Below, one piece after another: positions 54,777 to 63,578 of a stretch of 64,000 nucleotides of DNA. The stretch comes from Clostridiales bacterium. GTDB taxonomy: Bacteria; Bacillota; Clostridia; Saccharofermentanales; Saccharofermentanaceae. The DNA is taken from the NCBI GenBank assembly GCA_017962145.1, contig JAGCVX010000007.1, positions 1 through 64,000 on the forward strand. Direction: 5' to 3'. The first letter of the stretch is position 1, and the number at the start of each line of letters is the position of its first letter. The position numbers and the translations under genes are program-made. Below the pieces are notes generated by a model, which was given only the letters and a program-made list of their open reading frames with translations, did not search any database and was not told where the DNA came from.

Positions 54777-55454
54777 ATGATAGGTTCTATCATTGATATC
54801 TTCGAAATTGAACGTATCTACAGAAAATACTTGTTAGAACGAGATGTTAAGTTTGACAAACTCGGACGTCCAATCTTTCAGGCTTCTATGTTTTTGAAAA
54901 GTGCCCCTGATATGATTGTAACGTTCGGGTGCCGAAATAATCCTCGATTGGTTAAAGACCCTCTTAAAACTGCAATTTGTTTTTTTGCACCGGATTCTGA
55001 TTTATACCCTCGTCTTGAGAAGGTATTTGATGAGTTGGACGAGTACAAAAGGTTTTTGGCTGTTGTTACTATGGATCTTACGTTTACTGCCGACATGGAT
55101 GTTGAATTGCAGCACCTCATAGTTTCTATAAATCAGTTGTTTTCAATGATACTTGCAATCAATGGGATAAAACTAATACAAAATACCCGTTCCGGCGGGC
55201 TGAATTGTACTTATGCGTTTACTAATGTTCCAACAGGCATTTCTGTTGCTTCGGGATTCTTAGGTTGTTCCATGATATCCGAGAATAATCTATCGTATAT
55301 AAGTAAAATTTTGTTCTTATTACCGAGTCAGATTTTTATCTATGGAAAACATGATGCAGTCGCTGAAGCTCAACTAGATCAGTTTGGGTTTACGTACAGA
55401 AGTTATACAGATATGCACAGACTCATCAAGAATAAGGAGGTCTATTATGGCTGA
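54777..55454 (+). CDS. DUF4417-like protein, island gene B
   Basis: The ATG at 54777 lies behind ggagg; a TTG at 54759 is an alternative. The 225-residue protein resembles DUF4417 proteins, mostly found in phages and mobile elements: a first helix with a PLKTAICFFAPDSDLYPRLE strand, AVVTMDLTFTADMD (in place of TPDFSLY), GIKLIQNTRSGG, FTNVPTGISVASGFLGC and LLPSQIFIYGKHD. The DUF4417 function is unknown. It overlaps gene C by 8 bp. Confidence 0.7.
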   Translation: MIGSIIDIFEIERIYRKYLLERDVKFDKLGRPIFQASMFLKSAPDMIVTFGCRNNPRLVKDPLKTAICFFAPDSDLYPRLEKVFDELDEYKRFLAVVTMDLTFTADMDVELQHLIVSINQLFSMILAINGIKLIQNTRSGGLNCTYAFTNVPTGISVASGFLGCSMISENNLSYISKILFLLPSQIFIYGKHDAVAEAQLDQFGFTYRSYTDMHRLIKNKEVYYG

Positions 55455-55815
55455 TGATAAACCAAAGTACTCTAAAGCATCGAGTACTTTTGTACAAAAA
55501 ACAATCCACGAGTCCAAAACGGACATGGACAGATACGAAAGAAGCAAGGAGAGAGAACGTAAATTTAATGATACCTGGATGCAGAACATGGTTAATCTCA
55601 ATGATATAGTCCATTTGTTCGCACCCAATTCAGAAGGAAAAGTTCATGGGGTAAAATTTGAATTTGAAGGCGACAGGTATATCATAAAAGCAGATATGGC
55701 AAGCGGATATTTGCGAATATATGACAAAATCTTACGTGCTTATGTGAAACTGGATGGCAATCCAGGATCATTGTCGAATACACACTTTAAGATTATGAAA
55801 AGGAGTGAGATGTGA
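55447..55815 (+). CDS. Unknown 122-residue protein, island gene C
   Basis: The ATG at 55447 follows aaggagg and lies inside the end of gene B, so translation is coupled. The N-terminal third (MADDKPKYSKASSTFVQKT, then DMDRYERSKERERKF) is highly charged and probably disordered or coiled-coil. The rest has a strand-rich region, KVHGVKFEFEGDRYIIKAD and YLRIYDKILRAYVKLDG. No known family, signal peptide or membrane helix. Confidence 0.75.
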   Translation: MADDKPKYSKASSTFVQKTIHESKTDMDRYERSKERERKFNDTWMQNMVNLNDIVHLFAPNSEGKVHGVKFEFEGDRYIIKADMASGYLRIYDKILRAYVKLDGNPGSLSNTHFKIMKRSEM

Positions 55816-56165
55816 GTATGAAAGTGTATTTAGCTAAAGACCTAACAGATCTGCCAATGTATGGAGATGTTCCAGATTTGACACAAGCATTGCCCCCAAA
55901 AGTCGTTTCTTTCGAGATTTCAGAAGACGCGGGCAGAAAACTTGATTCTTCGTTCGTAGATTCGACAAATACGTTGTGCGATGCCACATTGGATTTCGGA
56001 GATTATCAATACTATGATCCAAAACAGTGTGGCCTATTGTTGAAATGGGTTGAAAATACTGTAGACAACGCAACAGACCCTTTATTGCTTGAGTTTTATC
56101 ACAACCTGAGAGTATTTCTCGAGTATGCAGTTAGTAACAACACAGGACTTGCGATTGAATTGTGA
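55812..56165 (+). CDS. Unknown 117-residue protein, island gene D
   Basis: A GTG at 55812 overlaps the gene C stop by 4 bp and has ggag at good distance; an ATG at 55818 is the alternative. The product (MKVYLAKDLTDLPMYGDVP at its start) is acidic, with DFGDYQYYDPKQCGLLLKW in the middle and a helical end (EFYHNLRVFLEYAVSNN). No family is recognised. Composition matches the island. Confidence 0.72.
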   Translation: MSMKVYLAKDLTDLPMYGDVPDLTQALPPKVVSFEISEDAGRKLDSSFVDSTNTLCDATLDFGDYQYYDPKQCGLLLKWVENTVDNATDPLLLEFYHNLRVFLEYAVSNNTGLAIEL

Positions 56166-56175
56166 GGTCACTTTG

Positions 56176-56598
56176 ATGAAGACTTCATACAAACTGTTCG
56201 GCATATACTGGGATCATAAAAGCAGCGTTGATTTTCAGGAAATCGCGATTATTCCATACAAGCCAAGGATTGATTACAAGGCAGGCTATTGTTTGTTCGA
56301 TATTATCGGAGAGTTCCGCGCAATAAAATTCAGCGAGTTACTCTCTGTCGAGACAGACGATAAGTGGATTTCCATTTGTACCAAACTTAAAAACATCGGC
56401 AAAATCGCTATAGAAATTGACTACGTGCCTTTCCCGTCAGAAATCTCTTCAGCATTCTTTTTGAAAAAGCTGTGCCAAATCTACTATGCATTACAGCATG
56501 ACAACCCTGACTCTCAGCTCGCTATTCAAATACCTCCAGACAGTTCCGATCCATGGCAAGAAATACTTGCCACAGTATCAACGTGTTCAACACGATAA
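56176..56598 (+). CDS. Unknown 140-residue protein, island gene E
   Basis: The ATG at 56176 follows gtgaggt, 10 bp after gene D; the longer frame from 56125 overlaps gene D and is unlikely. The protein has alternating strands and a helix: YKLFGIYWDHKSSVDFQEIA, LFDIIGEFRAIKFSELLSV, KIAIEIDYVPFPSEISSAFF and FFLKKLCQIYYALQ. The pattern (tyrosine-rich strands, acidic helix) recalls immunity-type or phage accessory proteins, but I cannot place it. A large hairpin follows its stop and ends the island. Confidence 0.74.
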   Translation: MKTSYKLFGIYWDHKSSVDFQEIAIIPYKPRIDYKAGYCLFDIIGEFRAIKFSELLSVETDDKWISICTKLKNIGKIAIEIDYVPFPSEISSAFFLKKLCQIYYALQHDNPDSQLAIQIPPDSSDPWQEILATVSTCSTR

Positions 56599-56673
56599 GA
56601 GAAAAACCTTTCTAAGGCTCTCTCCGCAGACGCATCGCGTCAAGGAGCAGAGCCGGGAAAGGGGTTTTCTCTT
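56597..56673. terminator. Long bidirectional terminator hairpin at the right edge of the island
   Basis: AAGAGAAAA and TTTTCTCTT form the outer stem, then CTTTC / GAAAG, GGCTCT / AGAGCC and GACGC / GCGTC inside. It overlaps the stop of gene E and reaches the stop of the opposing membrane protein gene, so it can end both transcripts. Confidence 0.75.
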
Positions 56674-57304
56674 ACTTCTTGACTCGTTCTTTCACTGCGC
56701 AAACAATCAAACCCACAACATCCAGTCCGAAGAAGTACTGCGTGACCGACATGCCGATCGCGTAAGCTTTTCCGTGCGCGCCGTCCTTTACGCCTTTGAC
56801 CAGGAACGCGATCAGCATCGGCGCGGTGCCTGCCATGGAGATCCAGCCCATTACCGACAGAAATGCGATCGCCGGCGGGGAAACAAAGATCATGAATACG
56901 ATCGGGGTAAAGATCAGAAGGAAAAAGATCACGATGAGCATACCGCCCATGATATAAAACGGGATCAGTGCATACTTGGTGATCCTCGCTGCGATCAGCA
57001 TCTCTCTTCGATTTACATTCTTCGATGTCGCGCAGATGACGATGTTGATGATCGCCAGCAGAAGCGGGATCAGAAGGAACACAAACACCAGGTTCGAGCC
57101 CAGCCCACCGTTCGACTGACGGGCAAATTCATCGTATTGTTCCTGACTCGTGATTGATGCGTCCGGATGCGGCAGCGCATTGACCGCCAGGACCGGATAG
57201 ATATATGTCATCACGACATAGATGATGGACCAGATATAGATCGGCCGAAATCCTCTCTTTTCCGGTATCAGCGTACCGGTACCGTTAAAGTCTCCATTCT
57301 CCAT
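56672..57304 (-). CDS. Membrane protein, function unknown
   Basis: The 210-residue protein has about four to five transmembrane segments: IYIWSIIYVVMTYIYPVLAV, LVFVFLLIPLLLAIINIVIC, ALIPFYIMGGMLIVIFFLLIF, IVFMIFVSPPAIAFLSVMGW and a last one near FFGLDVVGLIVCA. A polar loop (about 40-65) lies outside. It starts after ggagagagatt. The base composition is host-like, unlike the adjacent island. No family name can be given. Confidence 0.83.
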   Translation of the reverse strand: MENGDFNGTGTLIPEKRGFRPIYIWSIIYVVMTYIYPVLAVNALPHPDASITSQEQYDEFARQSNGGLGSNLVFVFLLIPLLLAIINIVICATSKNVNRREMLIAARITKYALIPFYIMGGMLIVIFFLLIFTPIVFMIFVSPPAIAFLSVMGWISMAGTAPMLIAFLVKGVKDGAHGKAYAIGMSVTQYFFGLDVVGLIVCAVKERVKK

Positions 57305-57374
57305 AATCTCTCTCCTCCAAAGATTATCAGATCGTTTTTTCGCCGAAAACTCGGCACCTTAACTGATTCACATC

Positions 57375-57380
57375 ATTATA
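57375..57380 (-). promoter_or_regulatory. Extended -10 promoter of the membrane protein gene
   Basis: The minus strand reads TGCTATAAT, about 70 bp upstream of the start codon. Confidence 0.55.
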
Positions 57381-57437
57381 GCATCCTATTTTTTTCTTTA
57401 CACGAAACTTTCAATTTCCTATTTTTGCTTCCTGTAG

Positions 57438-57443
57438 TATAAT
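57438..57443 (+). promoter_or_regulatory. -10 box of the HerA-like gene
   Basis: TATAAT lies 57 bp upstream of the start, with TTTCCT as a weak -35 at 17 bp. Confidence 0.5.
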
Positions 57444-57499
57444 AGATAAAGGTTCTTTTCGAACTCGACAATATTATTCCACAACTCGGGAGGCTATAA

Positions 57500-59119
57500 A
57501 TGACACTTGAATCACTATACGAGGGCGTAAACCTTCAAGACTACTATATCGGACGCGTCACGCAGACTTTCAGAAGCTGCTGTGTGGCACAGGTCGAAAA
57601 CCTCCCTCTGATGTACGACAGAAGCAAGTTCAACAGATCTTTCCTGCCGAATACCATCAACTACTTTGTACTGATCGAATCCACCGCCGGTATCTTCCTC
57701 GGTGAAGTATTCGAGAACAAAGCGGCGAAGATGGAGAACTTCGACGCAGTCATGAACGGCGAAGAAGCCGACGGATTCCACGAGATCTGCATCGATACGA
57801 TTGCTCTTATGGGACCGAACGCAAACAAGTTCGAGCTCGCCGGTTTTTCGACCCTCGGTATCACCGACAAGGTCTATCTCGCAACCGATCAGGTCTATAC
57901 CCTGTTCCTGCAGTCCCTCGAGTTCGCCCGCGACGATGAAGAGTCGCTCCCCGCTTTCGCAACTTACCTCAACCGTGGTAAGAACGCAGAAGTTATCTTA
58001 AAGCCGAGTACACTTTTCAACCGTCACCTCATGTGCATCGGTGCGACAAACAGTGGTAAGTCTACCACCGCACTGGCTATCCTCGACAAGTTGATCTCCA
58101 CAGGCCGTAAGGCACTGATCATCGACCCGACAGGTGAGTACAGAGACGCTTTTTCCAACCAGGAAGTCACCAAGCTGACCCTCGGTGTCGATACCACGAT
58201 CTCCCCGAGTAAGATCCGTATGGAACAGTGGGAAAAACTTTTCGAAACCGAAAACAGCAGCCAGGGTGCCGTTCTTTCCGAGGCGATCACTTCTCTTCGT
58301 TACATGAAGAAGGTCGGAGATGACTCCTACTACTTCAAAGTCGGTGCCAACATCGACGAAGTTCAGGAAAACCTCGCTTCCGTTTCCAAGGACGATACAG
58401 ACTTTAATATCGAGCTCCTGCCGGAGCAGATCCAGGCTGAGTCCGTATGCGAGCCGGATCGTGACAACAACTACAACTTCAGATATCGTTATGACTCCCT
58501 GAAGGCAAACTCCAACGCTTCCTTCGTACAGAAGATCCAGTATCAGATGACAAACACCCGATTCCTGACCTTCTTCTCGAACGATCCGGGCATGTATAAC
58601 CTTCTCGATGTCGTAGACGATTTCGTACATAACCCGAGCTCGAGCCTTTACATCGACACTTCTTCCCTCGGTGCTGCCGAAGGTATCGGTGGTATGGTCA
58701 TCGACCTCGTAAGTAACTTTGTTATTTCTGAGGACAATGTTTCCCCGTTCGTATTCTTCATCGACGAGGTTCACAGATATTCCAAGTCCAGATATTCCGA
58801 GAAGGAATTCCACGGCGGCCTGACCCTCATCGCAAGAGAAGGTCGTAGAAAGGGTATCTTCCTTTACCTGACATCCCAGAACCCGAAGGACGTATCTCCG
58901 GTTCTCTTTGGTCAGATCGGTACCCTCCTGATCCACAGACTCATGCTCAACGACGAGATCCGCGCCGTAGAGAGCCACCTCGACGATTACGCGATCAAGC
59001 ACGTAAGAAAGCTGAATCAGGGCGAAGTGATCCTCACGAGCGTAAACCTCCTGCATAACGTATTCATCCACGTTAACAAGAGTGCCAGAAAGCAGTACAA
59101 CGATACTCCGCTTCTTTGA
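57500..59119 (+). CDS. HerA-like ATPase (HAS-barrel plus FtsK/VirB4-type motor)
   Basis: The 539-residue protein has an N-terminal HAS-barrel region (residues 1-150: YYIGRVTQTFRSCCVAQVEN), Walker A GATNSGKSTTAL (about 181-192), Walker B FFIDEVHRYSK (about 419), sensor segment LYLTSQNPKDVSP and a C-terminal VFIHVNKSARK. HerA motors form hexamers that pull DNA and usually work with NurA or SIR2-like or DUF4297-type effectors in defence systems. No such partner is adjacent. The codon use is strongly host-like and optimised. A terminator follows, so it is a single-gene unit. Confidence 0.9.
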   Translation: MTLESLYEGVNLQDYYIGRVTQTFRSCCVAQVENLPLMYDRSKFNRSFLPNTINYFVLIESTAGIFLGEVFENKAAKMENFDAVMNGEEADGFHEICIDTIALMGPNANKFELAGFSTLGITDKVYLATDQVYTLFLQSLEFARDDEESLPAFATYLNRGKNAEVILKPSTLFNRHLMCIGATNSGKSTTALAILDKLISTGRKALIIDPTGEYRDAFSNQEVTKLTLGVDTTISPSKIRMEQWEKLFETENSSQGAVLSEAITSLRYMKKVGDDSYYFKVGANIDEVQENLASVSKDDTDFNIELLPEQIQAESVCEPDRDNNYNFRYRYDSLKANSNASFVQKIQYQMTNTRFLTFFSNDPGMYNLLDVVDDFVHNPSSSLYIDTSSLGAAEGIGGMVIDLVSNFVISEDNVSPFVFFIDEVHRYSKSRYSEKEFHGGLTLIAREGRRKGIFLYLTSQNPKDVSPVLFGQIGTLLIHRLMLNDEIRAVESHLDDYAIKHVRKLNQGEVILTSVNLLHNVFIHVNKSARKQYNDTPLL

Positions 59120-59149
59120 TGCAGAGCATTTTCTAAAGCAAAACCCGAA

Positions 59150-59174
59150 GGCTCCTCACACGAGGAGCCTTTTT
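59150..59174 (+). terminator. Rho-independent terminator after the HerA-like gene
   Basis: GGCTCCTC and GAGGAGCC form a perfect 8-bp stem around ACAC, followed by TTTTTG. Confidence 0.88.
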
Positions 59175-59188
59175 GCATCTGTATAGAA

Positions 59189-59217
59189 TTGAAACCACCG
59201 CGTCCGCAAGGTATAAT
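59189..59217 (+). promoter_or_regulatory. Promoter of the third ABC system
   Basis: TTGAAA (59189-59194) and TATAAT (59212-59217) are separated by exactly 17 bp, 25 bp upstream of the ATPase start. Confidence 0.8.
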
Positions 59218-59242
59218 CTCTCATAGAAAGACGGGGATGAAT

Positions 59243-59944
59243 ATGGCATATATCGAGTTTCAAGACGTAAAGAAAATATATAAGTCCGGCGACGTGGAAG
59301 TGCGCGCACTCGACGGAGCGGACTTCTCCATCGAAAAAGGTGAACTGTGCGTGATCCTGGGCCAGTCGGGCGCAGGCAAGACCACGCTTTTAAATATCCT
59401 CGGCGGTATGGATACGCTCACGAGCGGTACCGTCCTTCTCGACGGAAAGAAGATCTCCGACTACCGGGAAAAAGAACTGGCGAACTATCGCCGCGTCGAT
59501 GTCGGCTTCGTATTCCAGTTTTATAACCTGATCCCGAACCTCACTGCGATCGAAAATGTCGAGATGTCCTCGCAGCTCGTCCCCGATCCGATGGATCCGG
59601 ACGTGGTCCTCGAAGATGTCGGACTGTCCGACCGGAAAAAGAACTTTCCGGCACAGCTTTCGGGTGGCGAGCAGCAGCGTGTGGCCATCGCCCGCGCGGT
59701 CGCAAAGAACCCGAAGCTTCTTTTGTGCGACGAACCGACCGGCGCCCTCGATTACCAGACCGGTAAATCGATCCTCCGTCTTCTGGCGCGTCTTTGCACC
59801 GAGCGCCACATGACGGTCGTCATCATCACGCATAACTCCACGCTGGCCGCGATGGCAAACCGCGTCATCCGCATCAAGAACGGCCGGATCGTGAGTAACG
59901 AGATCAACTCCGAACCGAAATCCATAGAAGACATCGAATGGTGA
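59243..59944 (+). CDS. ABC transporter ATP-binding protein (MacB/LolD type)
   Basis: The ATG at 59243 is 6 bp from a GGGG site; the neighbouring ATG at 59237 is too near it. The 233-residue ATPase has Walker [19 protein letters not shown], signature LSGGEQQR, Walker [13 protein letters not shown] and switch His in ITHNST. The signature has Glu instead of the first Gln, as in some LolD-like ATPases. The permease gene starts 7 bp later. It is the third ATPase of this class in the window. Confidence 0.95.
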   Translation: MAYIEFQDVKKIYKSGDVEVRALDGADFSIEKGELCVILGQSGAGKTTLLNILGGMDTLTSGTVLLDGKKISDYREKELANYRRVDVGFVFQFYNLIPNLTAIENVEMSSQLVPDPMDPDVVLEDVGLSDRKKNFPAQLSGGEQQRVAIARAVAKNPKLLLCDEPTGALDYQTGKSILRLLARLCTERHMTVVIITHNSTLAAMANRVIRIKNGRIVSNEINSEPKSIEDIEW

Positions 59945-59951
59945 TCCCCAC

Positions 59952-62474
59952 ATGAAGCGCAGTTACTGGAAGATCGTTTTTCGATGCATAAAAGGAAGCC
60001 TGATGCGTTACCTGGCGATACTTTCGATCATCGCCCTGGGCGTGGGATTTTTCGCCGGCTTAAAAAGCACGATGCCGGCATTTTTCGCAACCGGCCAAAA
60101 GTTTGTAAAAGACCAGGCGCTCTTTGACTACCGCCTCCTCTCGACCGTCGGATTTGACGACGAAGACGTCGAGGAACTTAAAAAGATCTCCGGCATCCGC
60201 GCTTGCGAAGGCGCGGCCTATAAAGACGCACTCGTCACAAGAAACCCTCAAGCAGGCGAAGATCCGGACGAGACCGTGTCGGTCGTCCGTTTCCATACGA
60301 TCACGGAAAACGTAAACATCCTCCGCCTTATCGACGGAAGACTTCCTGAAAAGCCGGATGAGATCGTGGTTGACGAATATGTCTGCTCGTCTGACCTGAT
60401 CGGTAAGACACTTCTCCTTTCTGGTTCCGACGGATTCTCCTTCTCGGAATACACTGTCGTCGGTCTGGTGCGCTCTCCTTATTACATGAATTTTCAGAAA
60501 GGTACGTCCGATATCGGAGACGGATCGGTCGACTTCTACGCATATGTCCAAAAAGAAGGTCTGGATTATCCGGCATATTCCGAGGTCTACATCACGACCG
60601 ATTCTGACGTCAAAGCATTTACCGAAGAATACGACACGGCCATGAAGGACTTCGAAAAGACCCTTCGCCCGCAGGTGGAAGATGTGGTCAACGCCCGCTA
60701 CGACCGTCTGAAAGAAGAATACGAAGCACAGCTTGCCTCGATGGCCAATCTCGGCGGACTTTTGCAGATGGACGCCTCCGCGGTCGGAAAAGCATTTCCC
60801 GAATCGGCCGAGACATATATCTTAAAGCGTGACACGAACGTCGGCTATGTCAGTTTTGAAAATGACGCGAAGATCGTTGACGGCATCGCGCAGGTCTTCC
60901 CGATCTTTTTCTTCGCGCTGGCCGCCCTCGTCTGCTCGACGACCATGCAGCGTATGGTCTCGGACGAAAGAAGTGAGATCGGCACGATGCGCGCCGTCGG
61001 CTACTCGAAATTCTCCATCGTTTTGAAATACATCATCTACTCCGGCTCCGCCTCCGTGATCGGCGCCGTCGGTGGATTTGCCGCCGGAACGAAGATCTTT
61101 CCGTTTACGATCTGGAAAGTCTACGAGATGATGTACGGATTTGCGCCCATCACCTTTACAAACGAGATCCCGCTTTTCCTGATCTCTCTTCTCGTATCGC
61201 TTCTTTGCTCCGTGGGTGTCACGGTCGTCACATGCTTTAGTGAATTTACGGAGACACCGGCTGAACTGGTTCGTCCGAAAGCGCCGCCGTCCGGAAAAAG
61301 GATCTTTCTTGAGTACATCACGCCGGTCTGGAAGCGCCTTTCTTTCCTGCATAAAGTTTCCGCGCGAAATATCTTTCGCTTCAAAAAGAGAATGTGGATG
61401 ATGCTCATCGGTATCGCCGGCTGCACGGCCCTTCTCATCACGGGATTCGGTCTTAAAGACTCGATCAACAACCTCATCAACTTCCAGTACGATGAGATCA
61501 TGACCTATGACGTAGCCGTCAACTTCTTCCCCAAAACGGACGTGTCCGATATGGAAGAGATCCTGAAAGAAGCCGACAAGGAGATCGGCGAAGAGACCGA
61601 AAAGATCCTGATCCGCACCGAGCGCGTCAAGCACTCCAGCAAGACCGCGATCCGCGATGTCGAAGTCTTCATCTCGGACGACCCGGCATTTACTTACTTC
61701 ATCAACCCGCATAACGGAAAAGAAGTCTATTCCCTTCCGAAGACCGGCGAGATCGGTATCAGCTTAAAGCTCGCCGAGTCCAACAAACTCAAAGTCGGCG
61801 ACAGTATCACGCTCGAATACGGAGACGAAGGAAGACCGATCACACTGCCGATCGGGTATATCTTCGAAAACTATACCTTTCACTACGCGATCATGGACGC
61901 CGCCACCTACGAAAGTGCATTTGGCGAAGAATATAAACCCGGAACCGCACTGATCCGTCTGTCGGACGGAAAGTCCTACGAATACGGCTCCGCGGTCGGT
62001 TCCGAAGAAAAGATCCAGTCATGGACGATCATGGAGGAAGGCAGAAAGAGCTTTTCGCAGACGATGGAAAAGATGAACTACATCGTCCTTTTAGTCATCC
62101 TTTGTGCCGCGGCGCTGGCCTTCATCGTGCTCTTTAACTTAAATAACATCAATATCTCCGAAAGAACGCGCGAGATCGCAACGCTCAAGGTCCTGGGCTT
62201 TAAAAGAGGCGAGACCGGAAGCTATGTATTCCGAGAAAACTTCATCCTCTGCCTTCTCGGCTTTATCCTCGGCATCCCGCTGGGCGTCCTTTTGCACCGT
62301 TTCGTCATCTCGCAGATCAAGATGGACATCGTGACGTATAAGATCGTCATCCTCCCTCAAAGCTACCTTTACGCCCTGATCCTGGTCATCCTCTTCTCTC
62401 TTGGCGTCGACCTTCTGATGCGCGGCAAGATCCGCGCCATCGACATGACCGAGTCCTTAAAGAGTATCGAGTAA
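59952..62474 (+). CDS. FtsX/MacB-like ABC transporter permease
   Basis: The 840-residue protein has the two-lobed FtsX plan: helix 1 (YLAILSIIALGVGFFAGL), a large outer domain, three helices between about 300 and 430 with the coupling segment IGTMRAVGYS, a mid helix (MWMMLIGIAGCTALLITGFG), a second outer domain and three final helices, ending with the motif DMTESLKSIE. A cytoplasmic segment after helix 4 (PPSGKRIFLEYITPVWKR) is rich in basic residues. It is coupled to the ATPase by a 7-bp gap. The substrate is unknown; alpha/beta hydrolase and LytTR genes follow about 140 bp downstream. Confidence 0.94.
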   Translation: MKRSYWKIVFRCIKGSLMRYLAILSIIALGVGFFAGLKSTMPAFFATGQKFVKDQALFDYRLLSTVGFDDEDVEELKKISGIRACEGAAYKDALVTRNPQAGEDPDETVSVVRFHTITENVNILRLIDGRLPEKPDEIVVDEYVCSSDLIGKTLLLSGSDGFSFSEYTVVGLVRSPYYMNFQKGTSDIGDGSVDFYAYVQKEGLDYPAYSEVYITTDSDVKAFTEEYDTAMKDFEKTLRPQVEDVVNARYDRLKEEYEAQLASMANLGGLLQMDASAVGKAFPESAETYILKRDTNVGYVSFENDAKIVDGIAQVFPIFFFALAALVCSTTMQRMVSDERSEIGTMRAVGYSKFSIVLKYIIYSGSASVIGAVGGFAAGTKIFPFTIWKVYEMMYGFAPITFTNEIPLFLISLLVSLLCSVGVTVVTCFSEFTETPAELVRPKAPPSGKRIFLEYITPVWKRLSFLHKVSARNIFRFKKRMWMMLIGIAGCTALLITGFGLKDSINNLINFQYDEIMTYDVAVNFFPKTDVSDMEEILKEADKEIGEETEKILIRTERVKHSSKTAIRDVEVFISDDPAFTYFINPHNGKEVYSLPKTGEIGISLKLAESNKLKVGDSITLEYGDEGRPITLPIGYIFENYTFHYAIMDAATYESAFGEEYKPGTALIRLSDGKSYEYGSAVGSEEKIQSWTIMEEGRKSFSQTMEKMNYIVLLVILCAAALAFIVLFNLNNINISERTREIATLKVLGFKRGETGSYVFRENFILCLLGFILGIPLGVLLHRFVISQIKMDIVTYKIVILPQSYLYALILVILFSLGVDLLMRGKIRAIDMTESLKSIE

Positions 62475-62570
62475 ACCTCGATCTTTCGGCGCGCACTTCT
62501 CTTTTTTGCAACATAAACATCTCGAAATGCAACTTGTGCAGATTTGCCGACGTGCGGATTTTCCCTTTGC

Positions 62571-62576
62571 TATAGT
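62571..62576 (+). promoter_or_regulatory. Extended -10 promoter of the hydrolase - LytTR pair
   Basis: TGCTATAGT lies 36 bp upstream of the hydrolase start. A -35 at the right distance is not clear. Confidence 0.5.
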
Positions 62577-62612
62577 GAACTCATCAAGACAACAGCAAGG
62601 AGAAACACAAAA

Positions 62613-63575
62613 ATGAAACAGCACAGCAAACTCGTTAAAGGAATCATCATCACAGGATGCGTCATCGCAACACTCGCCATCGGCGGCACCATCGTTTTAA
62701 GCGGTGTGATCTCGGACAAGATCCTGCATCAGAATAAAGATAAAGATACACACAACAACAGCATCAAGCAGCTTGAGGTATGGGGATACGATCTGGAGCA
62801 TTTCAATAATACATATAAGGGAACGGAGATCTCCGCAGAAGCCAAAGACGGCAACGTCGTTCCGGCTACCTTCTTTGATACGGAAAGCGAAAAGTGCGTC
62901 GTACTCGTACACGGCGCCGGCGGAGACAGAGTATGCACCTATCCTCTGGCAGAGCAGTATATCGAAAGAGGTTACGATGTCATCGCCATCGACCAGAGAG
63001 GCTGCGGCAAGAACCCGGACGATAAGGTCACATTCGGTATCCACGAAGCATATGACGTCGAGGCTATGGTCAGCTACGCAAGAGAGACTCTCCACGAAGA
63101 TGAAGTCATCGTTCACGGCCAGTCCATGGGTGCGCAGACCGTCGTCGTATATGCGGCAAATGTCGAAGAAACCAGCAGTTCTGCCGCGGATGCAGTGATC
63201 TGCGACAGCCCGGTCCCGGGTATGGAACTGATCCTGCGCCTGTCCTTTGCAGGAAATGAAGAAGATGCTTATTCACTTTCCAACAACTACCTGGTCGGCA
63301 CCAGCAAGACATTCATGAAGGTATTTGAAAAAGTGGATTTTGACGACGCCGACACCATCGCCATCGCCAAGAATATCCAGATCCCGACCATGATCATCAT
63401 CTCCGACAAAGACGAGGTTTGTCTTCCCAAATACGTGCAGAAGATTTATGATAATATGACTTGTGAAAACCGCACTCTCGTCCATGTGGACAGTGCGCAT
63501 ATTGAGGGGGTAATCGACGATCCGGAAGGATACATGAACAGCGTAGAAGCATTCCTTTCATCCGTCGGTCTTTAA
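62613..63575 (+). CDS. Membrane-anchored alpha/beta hydrolase
   Basis: The ATG at 62613 has a caaggaga site. The 320-residue product has one membrane helix (GIIITGCVIATLAIGGTIVL) and an alpha/beta hydrolase domain with VVLVHGAGGDR (oxyanion), IDQRGCGKN, nucleophile elbow HGQSMGAQ, acid candidate ISDKDEVCLP and His in DSAHIEGV, so the triad looks complete. It belongs to the esterase/lipase (YqkD-like) clade. Its active site should face outward. It lies 3 bp in front of the LytTR gene. Confidence 0.87.
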   Translation: MKQHSKLVKGIIITGCVIATLAIGGTIVLSGVISDKILHQNKDKDTHNNSIKQLEVWGYDLEHFNNTYKGTEISAEAKDGNVVPATFFDTESEKCVVLVHGAGGDRVCTYPLAEQYIERGYDVIAIDQRGCGKNPDDKVTFGIHEAYDVEAMVSYARETLHEDEVIVHGQSMGAQTVVVYAANVEETSSSAADAVICDSPVPGMELILRLSFAGNEEDAYSLSNNYLVGTSKTFMKVFEKVDFDDADTIAIAKNIQIPTMIIISDKDEVCLPKYVQKIYDNMTCENRTLVHVDSAHIEGVIDDPEGYMNSVEAFLSSVGL

Positions 63576-63578
63576 GAA

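Noticed and set aside
57500-59119. HerA as part of the AT-rich island
   Set aside because: Its codon use and base composition are host-like, it has its own promoter and terminator, and a host-like gene lies between.
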